The notes beneath the pieces are model-generated. The model did not search any database, had not been told where the DNA came from, and saw nothing but the letters and a program-made list of their open reading frames with translations. From NCBI GenBank assembly GCA_030039135.1, contig JASHQN010000042.1:1-29726 (forward strand): a DNA stretch of 29,726 nucleotides, in the 5' to 3' direction. The position numbers and the translations under genes are program-made. Source of the stretch: Thermoplasmata archaeon. GTDB lineage: Archaea > Thermoplasmatota > Thermoplasmata > Lutacidiplasmatales > UBA184. This document shows positions 7,589-15,504 of the stretch, piece after piece (the first letter of the stretch is position 1; the number at the start of each line of letters is the position of its first letter).

Positions 7589-8002
7589 ATGGGCCTGATC
7601 TACACGGGGATCCGGGTCACCGACCTCGACCGGTCGCTGCGGTTCTACTGCGACGGCCTCGGCCTGGTCGAGAAGAGCCGCGGGACGATGAGCCACGGCG
7701 GGACGTTCGTCGCCCTCGAGGACCCGACGACCCACGCCGAGCTCGAGCTCAACGTCTACCCGCCTGCCTCCCGCTTCGCGGTCCCGTACTCCGTAGGCGA
7801 GGGCCTCGACCACCTCGGGTTCGAGGTCGAGGACGCGCGGGCGACGATCGAGCGGCTGCGGGCGAGGGGAGCCAAGGTCGCGATCGAGCCCTGGCTGGAA
7901 CGCCACCGCTACTGGATCGGATTCGTCGAGGATCCGGACGGGATCTGGATCGAGATCCAGAGCACGGTCCCGGGCCCTAGCGCGCCTTCAGGACCTTCTT
8001 GA
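7589..8002 (+). CDS. VOC-family (glyoxalase/dioxygenase fold) protein
   Basis: The 137-residue protein has the paired beta-alpha-beta-beta-beta units of the vicinal oxygen chelate family. The first opens IYTGIRVTDLDRSLRFYCDGLGL, a middle block is LDHLGFEVEDARATIERLRARGA, and the end reads YWIGFVEDPDGIWIEI. Candidate metal ligands are a His in GLDHLGF and the Glu of WIEI. The layout suits a lactoylglutathione lyase-like or dioxygenase-like enzyme, but substrate is unknown. The last ten residues (VPGPSAPSGPS) are not part of the fold and are read antisense to the end of rpo12, overlapping it by 26 bp. An SD site and a TATA box precede the ATG. Confidence 0.85.
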   Translation: MGLIYTGIRVTDLDRSLRFYCDGLGLVEKSRGTMSHGGTFVALEDPTTHAELELNVYPPASRFAVPYSVGEGLDHLGFEVEDARATIERLRARGAKVAIEPWLERHRYWIGFVEDPDGIWIEIQSTVPGPSAPSGPS

Positions 8003-8111
8003 CGTTGGGGTGCTCCTTCGTAAAGATCTTGCCGCCACAGTTGTCGCAGCGGACGCCGAAAAGGTTCGCGTCCGAGGGAAGCGCCTCCCCACAGCGGATA
8101 CAGCGGAACAT
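7977..8111 (-). CDS. rpo12: DNA-directed RNA polymerase subunit Rpo12 (P)
   Basis: This 44-residue zinc protein is the archaeal homologue of eukaryotic Rpb12 and helps assemble the Rpo3/10/11/12 platform. It shows two CxxC pairs (Cys 4, 7, 22, 25: FRCIRCG and RCDNCGGK) and the basic end VKKVLKAR. It is the last gene of the exosome superoperon, where Rpo12 is often found next to eL43. A TTAA box over the eL43 stop lies 30 nt before its ATG, so it may also be made from its own leaderless mRNA. Its 3' end overlaps the convergent VOC gene. Confidence 0.9.
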   Translation of the reverse strand: MFRCIRCGEALPSDANLFGVRCDNCGGKIFTKEHPNVKKVLKAR

Positions 8112-8137
8112 CGGGGAAAACGACCGGGCGCCTCGGC

Positions 8138-8141
8138 TTAA
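8138..8141 (-). promoter_or_regulatory. Internal TATA box for rpo12 overlapping the eL43 stop
   Basis: The minus strand reads CGCTTAAGCC. The TAA at 8140..8138 ends eL43. The first T of TTAA is 30 nt before the rpo12 ATG, giving an internal promoter inside the superoperon. Confidence 0.5.
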
Positions 8142-8407
8142 GCGTTGCCGCCCGCCGCCTCCTTCTCGGCCCGAGTGATCGCCGGCGGCGGCTGGAAGAC
8201 GTAGGCGTTCGAGGCGAAGCGGGTGCCGCATCGGCGGCACTCGTAGATGCCGCTCGCGACCCGCTGGAGCGTGACGGTCGAACAGCGTGGGCACGCCGAC
8301 GCCCGGGAGCGGGCGCGGTCCACTTCGAGGACGCGGCGGCGGATCCGGATCCCGTACCGGGGTCCCATCCAGCCCGTGGCTCCCACTTTCTTCGTCCGCT
8401 TGCTCAT
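8138..8407 (-). CDS. rpl37ae: 50S ribosomal protein eL43 (L37Ae)
   Basis: eL43 (89 residues) is a small zinc-ribbon protein of the large subunit found only in archaea and eukaryotes. The start MSKRTKKVGATGWMGPRYG is typical, and the zinc ligands are Cys 39, 42, 57 and 60 (CPRC and CRRC). Its ATG overlaps the TGA of rrp42 by four bases. It is followed by rpo12 after 26 bases. Confidence 0.95.
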   Translation of the reverse strand: MSKRTKKVGATGWMGPRYGIRIRRRVLEVDRARSRASACPRCSTVTLQRVASGIYECRRCGTRFASNAYVFQPPPAITRAEKEAAGGNA

Positions 8408-9192
8408 CCGCCGCCCCCTCGCGCGAGCGCCCGAAGCCGATCCCCGTGACGGAACGCGCGGTCGACGACGGTTCGCACGTCATCCGGGGAGAACGCGCCC
8501 ACAAGGCCCTTCTGCATTGCGACGACCCGCCCGGCCTCGTCGGTGGCGACGGTGAGCCGCCCCTGCGCGGCCCGCTCCTCGTCGAACGTGGGGTCGACGA
8601 CGATCGAGTCCCCGAGTCGGACGAAGGTGCACTCGACCGGGTAGTGAAGGATCTCGAGCGGGTAGTCGGCCTCGGCGATCCCGAACCGCTTCGCGGGCAC
8701 CGTCGCGTGGGTGAGGGCCCCGAGCGCGGCGAGGAGGGCGGTGTCGATCAGGTTGCCTCCGTGGTCGATGACGTGCAGGTCGACGTAGCAGACCCACGTC
8801 TTCTCCCCCGGCGTGACGCACAGCCGAGTGAGGTCGATCGTCTCGGCCGCGCGGATCGCCCGATCGACTACGCGCGAGACCTCGATCGCCCCCGGCTGGG
8901 GGGGGCCGGGCTCGAAGGTCGGGCTCGACAGCGGGACGAGTTCCGCATTGGTGGTAAGGACCCCGGCGTTCGGGGTGTCGGGAAACGGCTTCCCCGGTTC
9001 GAGCTTGATACCCCCGACGACGACGGTGTCGCCGATCCGGGCCAGCGCCGAGCCGTCCGCCGTGGCGACGAACCCGGGCTCGACGACCGTCGGACGGTAG
9101 TCGTCCGGACCGCGTCCGTCGAGTCGCTTTCCGGACGAGGCGAGATCGAGGATGTGGGTCGTGAGGATCTCGGCGGTGACCTCCTCGCTCAT
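8404..9192 (-). CDS. rrp42: Exosome complex subunit Rrp42
   Basis: Rrp42 (262 residues) is the non-catalytic RNase PH-fold subunit that alternates with Rrp41 in the hexameric ring of the RNA exosome. It shows RLDGRGPDDYRP near residues 23-34, the RIGDTVVVGGIKLE strand, PGEKTWVCYVDLHVIDHGGN and the C-terminal VDRAFRHGDRLRAL helix. The catalytic Asp motif of Rrp41 is absent, as expected. It starts at ATG 9192, overlapping the Rrp41 stop by four bases (ATGA). Confidence 0.95.
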   Translation of the reverse strand: MSEEVTAEILTTHILDLASSGKRLDGRGPDDYRPTVVEPGFVATADGSALARIGDTVVVGGIKLEPGKPFPDTPNAGVLTTNAELVPLSSPTFEPGPPQPGAIEVSRVVDRAIRAAETIDLTRLCVTPGEKTWVCYVDLHVIDHGGNLIDTALLAALGALTHATVPAKRFGIAEADYPLEILHYPVECTFVRLGDSIVVDPTFDEERAAQGRLTVATDEAGRVVAMQKGLVGAFSPDDVRTVVDRAFRHGDRLRALARGGGG

Positions 9193-9941
9193 GCGGATCC
9201 CTCCGCGGCGGGCTCGACCGCATAACGCTCCCGGAGCGCCGCTTTCATCCGCTCGTAGATCTGCCGACAGCCCGCCACGCCCATGTCGAGCGCTTGGGAG
9301 AGTTCCGCCGGCGTCATGTGCCCCTCCATCTGAAGGAGCACGAGCCGACCGGACTGAGGAACGAGAGCCATCGGTAGGTCGGCCTCGCCGAAGTTGTCCT
9401 CTTCCTTCTTGAGGTCGAGCACGAGGGCGCCGCCGGCCTTTCCGACCGCGACCGCGGGCAAGAGGTCGACCATGGGAATCCCCGCGTCCGCGAGAGCCAC
9501 CGAGGCGGCGACGATGCCGGCGCAGCGGGTGCCCGCGTTCGCTTGCAGGACTTCGATGTAGACATCGATGCTCGTGCGCGGGAACTCCTCGACGAAGACG
9601 ACGGACTCGAGCGCTTCGGCGATCACTTTCGAGATCTCCTGCGAGCGTCGGTCCAGCCCGGGTCGCTTGCGCTCGTCGACGGAGAACGCGGCCATGTTGT
9701 ACTTGCACTGGATCACGGCCTTGGTGTTCTGCTGGAGGTGCCTCGGGTGCACCTCGCGCGGCCCGTAGACCGCGGCCATCACCTTGTTCGCACCCCACTC
9801 GACGAACGCCGATCCGTCGGCGTGCTTGAGCGCCCCCGCCTGGATCTTGATCGGCCGGAGCTCATCCACCCGTCGTCCGTCGATCCTCAGCCCCTCGGGG
9901 CTCAGCAGGACGGGGACGTCCTTGGCACCTACGTTTCCCAT
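9189..9941 (-). CDS. rrp41: Exosome complex exonuclease Rrp41
   Basis: Rrp41 (250 residues) is the catalytic phosphorolytic 3'-5' exoribonuclease of the archaeal exosome and can add heteropolymeric tails in the reverse reaction. Visible landmarks are RIDGRRVDELRPI (19-31), the phosphate-binding Arg pair in DRRSQEISK (98-99) and the catalytic acidic region EEDNFGEADLP (180-190, Asp182 and Asp188). An AAGGAGG Shine-Dalgarno site lies eight bases before the ATG, and Rrp4 ends 21 bases upstream. Confidence 0.97.
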   Translation of the reverse strand: MGNVGAKDVPVLLSPEGLRIDGRRVDELRPIKIQAGALKHADGSAFVEWGANKVMAAVYGPREVHPRHLQQNTKAVIQCKYNMAAFSVDERKRPGLDRRSQEISKVIAEALESVVFVEEFPRTSIDVYIEVLQANAGTRCAGIVAASVALADAGIPMVDLLPAVAVGKAGGALVLDLKKEEDNFGEADLPMALVPQSGRLVLLQMEGHMTPAELSQALDMGVAGCRQIYERMKAALRERYAVEPAAEGSA

Positions 9942-9949
9942 CTTCGTTT

Positions 9950-9956
9950 CCTCCTT
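9950..9956 (-). promoter_or_regulatory. Shine-Dalgarno site of rrp41
   Basis: The minus strand reads AAGGAGG with an eight-base spacer to ATG 9941. It lies in the short gap after the rrp4 stop, consistent with translation from a shared mRNA. Confidence 0.8.
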
Positions 9957-9962
9957 GAACTG

Positions 9963-10832
9963 TTACTCGAGGTCCGGGTCGACCGGCTCCTCGTCCTCGA
10001 TCTCGGGCTCGACGTCCCGGTCCGCCGGGGGGGGACTCACGTACGTCGGGCCGGGCGCGTCGCGATGCGCCGTCTCGGTCGGAGGCTCTTGCGGACCGAC
10101 CTCGTCCCCGCTCGCGGTTGCCCGCAGGTAGCTGTCGACGCGCTCGGTGAGGCCCCGGTGCTGCGCCCCTTCGGCGATGATCCTCAGGGCCTCGCGCACT
10201 CGCTCGATCGCTTCCGGGCTCCCGCCGACCCACACCCGGCCGTTCTGACCGACGGCGATCTGGGCACCGGTGCGTTGGATGATCGTTTGGATCATCGAGC
10301 CCCCGCGACCGACCACGCGCGGAATGCGCGCGGGCGACAGGCTCACGATCGTACCCCCCTCGAGCTTGCCGAGCCCCTCGCCGTTCATCGTGACCCCGAT
10401 GCGACCGGTCGGATCGAGGTTCTCGACCTGGACCACGACCGATTCCCCCACGCGCAGGTAGCGGTCGGTCTCGCCGACCTCGATCTTCCACGGCGTCCCG
10501 GTCATGTGCAGCGGAGCCCAGCGCGGGGCACCGATGTCGAGGAGCCAGAACGTTCCCTGGACGTCGGTGACGGTACCGATCACGACGTCGCGAGGTTTCG
10601 GGATGTAGCGGCCGGAGAGCGGCACGACCTGGACGAGCGGGGGGCGGGGCGAGAGGAGACCGAGGACGCTCGCGTAGATCCTCCCGCCGACGCGGTAGGT
10701 GCCGGGGCCCGGTTTCAGCCCGTGACCGGGGAGCTCCTCGCCCGGCAGTACTAGTACGCGATCCCCGAACGAATGCGAGGGGGAACCCTCGTGGCCACGC
10801 CGACGGTGGCTGGGACGATGACCTCTGCCCAT
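9963..10832 (-). CDS. rrp4: Exosome RNA-binding subunit Rrp4
   Basis: Rrp4 (289 residues) caps the exosome ring and guides RNA into the pore. The order is a short basic N-terminus, an N-terminal domain with VLVLPGEELPGHGLKPGPGTY (26-46), an S1 domain (about 80-150) and a KH domain with GRGG at 175-178. The last 45 residues are acidic and low in complexity (DRDVEPEIEDEEPVDPDLE), longer than a minimal Rrp4. A TTAAATAG box over the SBDS stop lies 44 nt before the ATG, so Rrp4 may have an extra promoter inside the superoperon. Confidence 0.95.
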   Translation of the reverse strand: MGRGHRPSHRRRGHEGSPSHSFGDRVLVLPGEELPGHGLKPGPGTYRVGGRIYASVLGLLSPRPPLVQVVPLSGRYIPKPRDVVIGTVTDVQGTFWLLDIGAPRWAPLHMTGTPWKIEVGETDRYLRVGESVVVQVENLDPTGRIGVTMNGEGLGKLEGGTIVSLSPARIPRVVGRGGSMIQTIIQRTGAQIAVGQNGRVWVGGSPEAIERVREALRIIAEGAQHRGLTERVDSYLRATASGDEVGPQEPPTETAHRDAPGPTYVSPPPADRDVEPEIEDEEPVDPDLE

Positions 10833-10868
10833 GTTTGGTGCTGCACCGGGGCGCGCGACGGAGGTGGC

Positions 10869-10876
10869 CTATTTAA
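10869..10876 (-). promoter_or_regulatory. Internal TATA box (TTAAATAG) before rrp4, overlapping the SBDS stop
   Basis: The last two SBDS codons and its TAG read GTT AAA TAG, which also spells TTAAATAG. It is 44 nt before ATG 10832, so initiation near 10848 would give a leader of about 16 bases. Confidence 0.45.
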
Positions 10877-11564
10877 CCAGAGCGGTCTCGGCGGCGCCTT
10901 TCGTCCGGGCGTTGAGCTTCTCGTAGAGCTCGGTCTGGACCCCGGCGGGAATCTCCACGATCGCGCTCCACGACCCGTCGCCGAGCCACTGCTCGTCGAG
11001 GATCCGTCCGAGCCCCTTCAGCTCGCCGATCACCCGGGGGTAGTGTTGCGCGGGTAGCTTCACCCGGACCTTCACGACGTCGAGTCGGATCGGCAGGATC
11101 GGCCGGAGCTTCGCCAGGACCTCCTGCACCTGCGCGTCCACCGGCCGGAACGGATCGATGTGGACCTTCGCTTCGGCCATCGCCGCCTCGATACGGGCGG
11201 GTGGGTGGGGGGCACCGGTTTGGGGGTTCATCGCGTTCCGAGCGATGGTCGCGACGATCTGGCGGTGTTTCGCGGCCTGGAGCTGATGGCGCTGCTCGGT
11301 GGTGACCTGGACCTCGCCCTTCAGCACGATCTGTTTCGCGATCTCGGGAAGGCTGCGCGTGTGGAACGTTCGCTCGAGGTGCTCCATCGAGATCTTGTCG
11401 CCCTTTTTCGCGTCCTTGAAGACCTGATCGAGAGCGAGCTTGTCGGACAGGTCGACGTCCTTGCCGTCCTTGAGGTCCTGAACCGCCGCGGGATCGACCA
11501 GGACCTCGAAGCGGGACCCGCCCGTCTCCCAGCGCGCGATCACCGCGTCGTCGACCTTCACCAT
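10869..11564 (-). CDS. sdo1: Ribosome maturation protein SDO1 (SBDS homologue)
   Basis: This 231-residue protein is the archaeal SBDS/Sdo1, which in eukaryotes works with an EF-2-like GTPase to release eIF6 from the 60S subunit; the archaeal role is inferred. The N-terminal FYSH domain (WETGGSRFEVLVDP, KISMEHLERTF), the middle helical domain (EQRHQLQAAKHRQIVATIARNAMNPQTGAPHPPARIEAAM) and the C-terminal ferredoxin-like domain (LPIRLDVVKVRVKLPA) are all present. It lies between psmA and rrp4 in the usual superoperon order, 28 bases after psmA. Confidence 0.96.
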   Translation of the reverse strand: MVKVDDAVIARWETGGSRFEVLVDPAAVQDLKDGKDVDLSDKLALDQVFKDAKKGDKISMEHLERTFHTRSLPEIAKQIVLKGEVQVTTEQRHQLQAAKHRQIVATIARNAMNPQTGAPHPPARIEAAMAEAKVHIDPFRPVDAQVQEVLAKLRPILPIRLDVVKVRVKLPAQHYPRVIGELKGLGRILDEQWLGDGSWSAIVEIPAGVQTELYEKLNARTKGAAETALVK

Positions 11565-11592
11565 CGGCGCCCGTTCTCGCCGGGGGCGCGGC

Positions 11593-12348
11593 CTAGGATC
11601 GGGCCGGTTTCCCCGTCGTGCTCGTCCCGGGAAGCCGGGCGACGTACTTCTGGATGTCGTCCGCCGCGAGCCGGGTCATCCCCTGCTCCGGCTCGACCGT
11701 GCAGACCTCGACCTGGGAAAGATTGCTCCCTTCGTCGAGACCCGCCCGCAGCCCCTCGAGCGCGAGAAGGATGGCCGTGTCCCGATCCATGCCCGGCCGG
11801 TACTTCTGCTCGAAGAGGTCCATCACGGGACCTTTGTTGCCACCGGTGCTCGCCGCCTTGAAGCTCGTCAGCGAGCCGGACGGTTCCGTCTCGAACAGGT
11901 GGACTCCCGAGTCGTCGTAGCCGCCGACGAGGAGCGCAGTGCCGAAGGGGCGGACGCCCCCGAACTGGGTGTACTGCTGCTTGTAGTCGCAGATCCGGCG
12001 GACGAGGAGTTCGACGGTCATCGGTTCAGCGTAGGTGACCCGGTTCACCTGCGCCGCGAGTCGCGCGTAGTCGACGAGGACCCTCGCGTCCGCCACCAGT
12101 CCCGCGGTCGCGCACGCGATGTTGTCGTCGATCTGGTGGATCTTCTCGAGGCTTGCCGCTTCCGCGAGCTTCGGGTTCGGGATCCGCCGGTCGGCGATCA
12201 GAACGACCCCGTTCGCGTAGACGACGCCGGCGGTCGTCGCGCCTCGGCGGACCGCCTCGCGGGCGTACTCGACTTGGAAGAGGCGCCCGTCCGGAGAGAA
12301 GACCGTGATCGCCCGGTCATATGCCATCTGGCCGGGTTGCATCTCCAT
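11593..12348 (-). CDS. psmA: 20S proteasome alpha subunit
   Basis: PsmA (251 residues) forms the outer rings of the archaeal 20S proteasome and gates entry of substrates. The alpha-type signature YDRAITVFSPDGRLFQVEYAREAV (10-33) is complete and is followed by RGATTAGV and the LIADRR strand. It heads the exosome superoperon, so proteolysis, ribosome maturation and RNA turnover are expressed together. A TTATAAA box at 12381-12387 precedes it. The beta subunit is not in the window. Confidence 0.96.
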   Translation of the reverse strand: MEMQPGQMAYDRAITVFSPDGRLFQVEYAREAVRRGATTAGVVYANGVVLIADRRIPNPKLAEAASLEKIHQIDDNIACATAGLVADARVLVDYARLAAQVNRVTYAEPMTVELLVRRICDYKQQYTQFGGVRPFGTALLVGGYDDSGVHLFETEPSGSLTSFKAASTGGNKGPVMDLFEQKYRPGMDRDTAILLALEGLRAGLDEGSNLSQVEVCTVEPEQGMTRLAADDIQKYVARLPGTSTTGKPARS

Positions 12349-12380
12349 CGTGCTTCCCCGCGGGCGCCACTCGAGCCCCC

Positions 12381-12387
12381 TTTATAA
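12381..12387 (-). promoter_or_regulatory. TATA box of the psmA-exosome superoperon
   Basis: The minus strand reads CCGTTATAAAGGGGG, the most canonical TATA box seen here, 39 nt before ATG 12348. A leader of about ten bases is expected. Confidence 0.65.
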
Positions 12388-12458
12388 CGGAGTCGAGGGC
12401 AGTAACGCCGCCGTCAGCCGGTTACGCGTCGTCCGTCGCCCGGGCCGCGGTCCCGCGT

Positions 12459-12475
12459 GCACGACAACCGTATCT
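12459..12475 (+). promoter_or_regulatory. Putative promoter of the DUF255 gene
   Basis: GCACGACAAC (12459-12468) is followed by CGTATCT, a weak TATA-like box 30 nt before ATG 12499. The same decamer stands 39 nt before the molybdenum hydroxylase ATG (17200-17209), against 40 nt here. Confidence 0.4.
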
Positions 12476-12498
12476 CCCTCTGGCGGCCGTGGGTGAGC

Positions 12499-14613
12499 AT
12501 GGCCGGGTCAGGGGATGGGCGGCCGCACACCGGTGGCTTTCGGCTGGCGCAGGCGAGCTCCTCCTACCTCCGCAGTGCGGCCGAGCAGGCCATCGATTGG
12601 TACCCCTGGGGTCCGGAGGCGTTTGCGCTCGCGAAGCGAACCGGTCGGCCGATCCTGCTCGACATCGGGGCCTCGTGGTGCCACTGGTGCCACGTGATGG
12701 ACGAGGGGACCTACTCCGACAGCGAGGTCGCTCGCCTGCTGGCCCAGCATTTCGTTGCGATCAAGGTCGATCGCGACGAGAACCCCGAGATCGATCGACG
12801 CTACCAGCGCCAGGTCGGCGCGCTCACCGGCGAGGGAGGATGGCCCCTCACCGGCTTCCTTACTCCCGATGGAGAGGTGTTTCTCGGTGGAACCTACTTC
12901 CCCCCGCAGGACGGTCACGGCCGTCCGGGGTTCCGGCGGGTCCTGAAGGAGGTGGCCCGGTTGTGGGCCGAGGAGCCCGAGCGGATCCAAGAGAACGCTC
13001 GGGCGATCCAGGACGCGCTCGCCCGCCTGCGGGAACGACGGGCGCCCGCCGACCGTCCGCTCGCCGTGTTCCTCGCCTCCGTGCGCGCAGAGATCAGCTC
13101 CGCCTACGACCCGGTCAACGGAGGATTCGGAATGGCACCGAAGTTCCCGCATCCCACGGCCGTGTCGCTGCTGCTGTACGACGCCTTCGCCCGCCAAGCG
13201 CCGATGAGCGCCGACCGTGCTCGCGATACGCTGCGGCGGATGGCGGACGGCGGAATCTACGACCAGCTGGGGGGCGGGTTCCACCGATACGCGGTCGACG
13301 AAGGCTGGCACATCCCTCACTTCGAGAAGATGGGGGTGGACAACGCCGCGCTTCTCGGCGCGTACACGGAGGGGGTCCAGCGGTTCGGCGAGCCGCGGAT
13401 GGAAGAGACGGTCCGGGGAACGATCGCTTGGTTGCGGACCGAGCTCGCCGATCCGTCGGGCGGGTACGGCGCGAGCCAGGACGCCGACAACGCGCCCGGC
13501 GACGACGGGAACTACTTCACCTGGACCCGAGGAGAGTTCAAGGAAGTGCTTTCGAGCGACGACCTTCGCTTCGCGACGCGCTTCTTCGGGCTCGGCACCG
13601 ACGGCCGCATGCATCACGACCCGGAACGCAACGTCCTGTTCCGCATGCTGCCGGTCGCCGACGCCGCCGAAGGGCTCGATCTTACGGGCGGTGCGGACGC
13701 CACGCTGACCCGGATCATCGAGCGACTCTCGGCCGCCCGCCGAGTCCGACCCGCGCCCGCGATCGACCGGGCCCTCTACGCGGACATCAACGGCCGCTTC
13801 ATCGCCGCGCTCGCGCGGGCCGGGACCGTTGTCGGTGATCCCGAGGCTCTTGCCGATGCCCGCCGGGCCGCCGATCGGTTCCTCGGCCACGCCTACCGTC
13901 CCCGCGAGGGGGTCGCGCATCGACTCGATCCCGCGGGCCCCCAAGGCTTCGGTCTGCTCGAAGACCAGGTGGCGTTCGCCTCGGGTCTCGTCGAGCTCGC
14001 CGGCGCGACGGCGGACCCGAGGTATCTCGGTCCGGCGGTCGACCTCCTCGAGACCATCGACCAAGAGTTCCGCGGAGAGGACGGGCTGTTCCGTGACGTG
14101 GCGCCTCGGCTCTACGACGGCCCTTCGCTGCCGGCCGTCGCCGAGCCCAGTTATCCGCTCGAAGACAGCCCACACCTGTCCGCGAACGCGTCCGCTGCGC
14201 TCACGTTCCTCCGTCTCTCCTCGCTGGTCAAGGACGACCGGTGGCGGGAGAAGGCGGCGGCCCTCCTTCCGCCGATCGCCGCCCGGATCGGAGGAGCCGG
14301 GCTCTTTGCCGCCGGGTCCGCGCTCGCTGCCGGGCTCCTCGCGACCGAGCCCGCGACCGTCGTCGTCGAAGGGGAAGGGCCGATGGCCGACGCCCTCGTC
14401 CGGGCCGCCCGGCGAGCGTGGCACCCGAACACCTGGGTCTTCGCGCGCCCCCCACCTCCCCCGTTCTCGCTGCCCGAGGAGCTCGCGAGCGCCGCGCGAG
14501 GTACGGGAACGCGCGCGCTCGTCTGCTTCGGCTCCTCCTGCGCTCCGCCGATCACCGACCCGGCCGAGCTCGCCCCGGTCTTGGCGTCGCCGGGCCGGGC
14601 GGTCTCTTCGTAG
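12499..14613 (+). CDS. Thioredoxin-domain protein, DUF255/YyaL (SPATA20) family
   Basis: This 704-residue protein has an N-terminal thioredoxin-like domain with the family motif SWCHWCHVM (Cys61, Cys64) after QAIDWYPWGPEAF, then GGWPLTGFLTPDGEVFLGGTYFPP. A long (alpha/alpha)6-barrel-like region follows, with KFPHPTAVSLLL, GGIYDQLGGGFHRYAVDEGWHIPHFEKM and SQDADN. The C-terminal CFGSSCAPPITDPAEL is the usual family end. The true activity of the family is unclear; a redox or sugar-epimerase-like role has been suggested. An upstream GTG at 12457 would add 14 residues and would cover the likely promoter. The 3' end overlaps the phosphoesterase gene by 62 bp. Confidence 0.93.
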   Translation: MAGSGDGRPHTGGFRLAQASSSYLRSAAEQAIDWYPWGPEAFALAKRTGRPILLDIGASWCHWCHVMDEGTYSDSEVARLLAQHFVAIKVDRDENPEIDRRYQRQVGALTGEGGWPLTGFLTPDGEVFLGGTYFPPQDGHGRPGFRRVLKEVARLWAEEPERIQENARAIQDALARLRERRAPADRPLAVFLASVRAEISSAYDPVNGGFGMAPKFPHPTAVSLLLYDAFARQAPMSADRARDTLRRMADGGIYDQLGGGFHRYAVDEGWHIPHFEKMGVDNAALLGAYTEGVQRFGEPRMEETVRGTIAWLRTELADPSGGYGASQDADNAPGDDGNYFTWTRGEFKEVLSSDDLRFATRFFGLGTDGRMHHDPERNVLFRMLPVADAAEGLDLTGGADATLTRIIERLSAARRVRPAPAIDRALYADINGRFIAALARAGTVVGDPEALADARRAADRFLGHAYRPREGVAHRLDPAGPQGFGLLEDQVAFASGLVELAGATADPRYLGPAVDLLETIDQEFRGEDGLFRDVAPRLYDGPSLPAVAEPSYPLEDSPHLSANASAALTFLRLSSLVKDDRWREKAAALLPPIAARIGGAGLFAAGSALAAGLLATEPATVVVEGEGPMADALVRAARRAWHPNTWVFARPPPPPFSLPEELASAARGTGTRALVCFGSSCAPPITDPAELAPVLASPGRAVSS

Positions 14614-15385
14614 CGATCGACCCTAGGTCGGTGCCGTCGAGCAGGTACGCTCGCGCGACCCCGTCGGAGAGGAACCGCCGGAAGAGGAACGATCGACCCC
14701 GCGCCGGCCGTTCCCGATTGAGCGACTCTACTCCGGCGAGGGGGTTGAACGCGGGGAGCACGATGATCTCCCGAGCCTGTAGGGGCGCGTGGCGCCGGCG
14801 CCGACGCGGTTGCGGAGGAGGGGGCGGACGCTCGACGCGCACCCAGCACGGCCGCTTGCCGATCGGGTCATCGGCGGTAGGCGCGAGGCGGAACCCCGGG
14901 TGGAGGTGTCCGGCGACGAGCGACGGGGCTCGCAGCACGGAGTTCGCCGGCCACCGGTGTCCGTGGAAGATGCCGACCCCCTCGATCACGATCCCGGCCG
15001 CCGATCGGACGGCGACCTCCCGCGGAAGGTAGCTCGCGAGACCGACGTCGTGGTTGCCGAGGATCAACTCCACCTCGAACTCCTCGGCCAGAAGACCGGC
15101 GAAGAAGTCGAACAGCACCGGACGAAGCGGCGGCGGAGCCCCGACGATCGGGTGCTTGACGTCGCCCGCGATCACGAGCCCACGGGCGGACTGCGACCGG
15201 AGGAGGTCGACCAGCCGTTCTAGCATCCGCCCGGCGGAACCCTCGGGGGGGCCCCCGGGCCGCTCGGGAGTGCCCCCGAGTCCGAGGTGGAGGTCCGCGA
15301 CCACGAGACGTCGGGCTTCCGGTCGACCGGGCGGCTCCAGCACGAGCGCCGGTGCGTCAGGAACCGGTCGGAGCGAGGCCACCAC
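14552..15385 (-). CDS. Archaeal SbcD-related metallophosphoesterase
   Basis: The 277-residue protein is a calcineurin-like phosphoesterase of the archaeal SbcD-related group (similar to the ligase-associated PdeM family). The metal-binding motifs are in order: DLH (31-33), GDVKH (74-78), GNHD (110-113), HGH (141-143) and GHLH (159-162). A proline/arginine-rich insert (about 184-200) and an arginine/proline tail of about 20 residues are not typical. That tail is read antisense to the conserved end of the DUF255 gene. The start is GTG 15385. It is divergent from the COG1395 regulator. Substrate unknown. Confidence 0.88.
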   Translation of the reverse strand: MVASLRPVPDAPALVLEPPGRPEARRLVVADLHLGLGGTPERPGGPPEGSAGRMLERLVDLLRSQSARGLVIAGDVKHPIVGAPPPLRPVLFDFFAGLLAEEFEVELILGNHDVGLASYLPREVAVRSAAGIVIEGVGIFHGHRWPANSVLRAPSLVAGHLHPGFRLAPTADDPIGKRPCWVRVERPPPPPQPRRRRRHAPLQAREIIVLPAFNPLAGVESLNRERPARGRSFLFRRFLSDGVARAYLLDGTDLGSIATKRPPGPATPRPGRARPGR

Positions 15386-15464
15386 ACGTTGCGGAGCGAT
15401 CGGCCTCCCAAGACGGTTCGCTGCAGCCCGGAACTTCCGGCGTTCGAGGATCGGCGGAAAGGGA

Positions 15465-15480
15465 CGTTCTTATACGAACG
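15465..15480. promoter_or_regulatory. TATA box inside a 16-bp near-perfect palindrome (putative operator)
   Basis: CGTTCTTATACGAACG is an inverted repeat with a single mismatched pair. Its centre is the TATA box of the COG1395 regulator, about 30-35 nt before ATG 15505. A bound dimer here would block TBP, so autoregulation by the downstream HTH protein is a natural guess. Confidence 0.5.
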
Positions 15481-15504
15481 GTAATTTGTACTTCCGGACC
15501 GAAC

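Noticed and set aside
7385..7906. 174-residue upstream extension of the beta-CASP nuclease
   Set aside because: It is antisense to the VOC gene and crosses the TTTAA promoter; GTG 7384 fits the fold and the spacing.
12508..14424. 638-residue minus-strand frame antisense to the DUF255 gene
   Set aside because: The plus-strand protein has clear conserved motifs along its length; the antisense product is low-complexity shadow coding.
15352..15504. 51-residue N-terminal extension of the COG1395 regulator
   Set aside because: It would pass through the TATA box and the divergent phosphoesterase start; ATG 15505 matches the family start.
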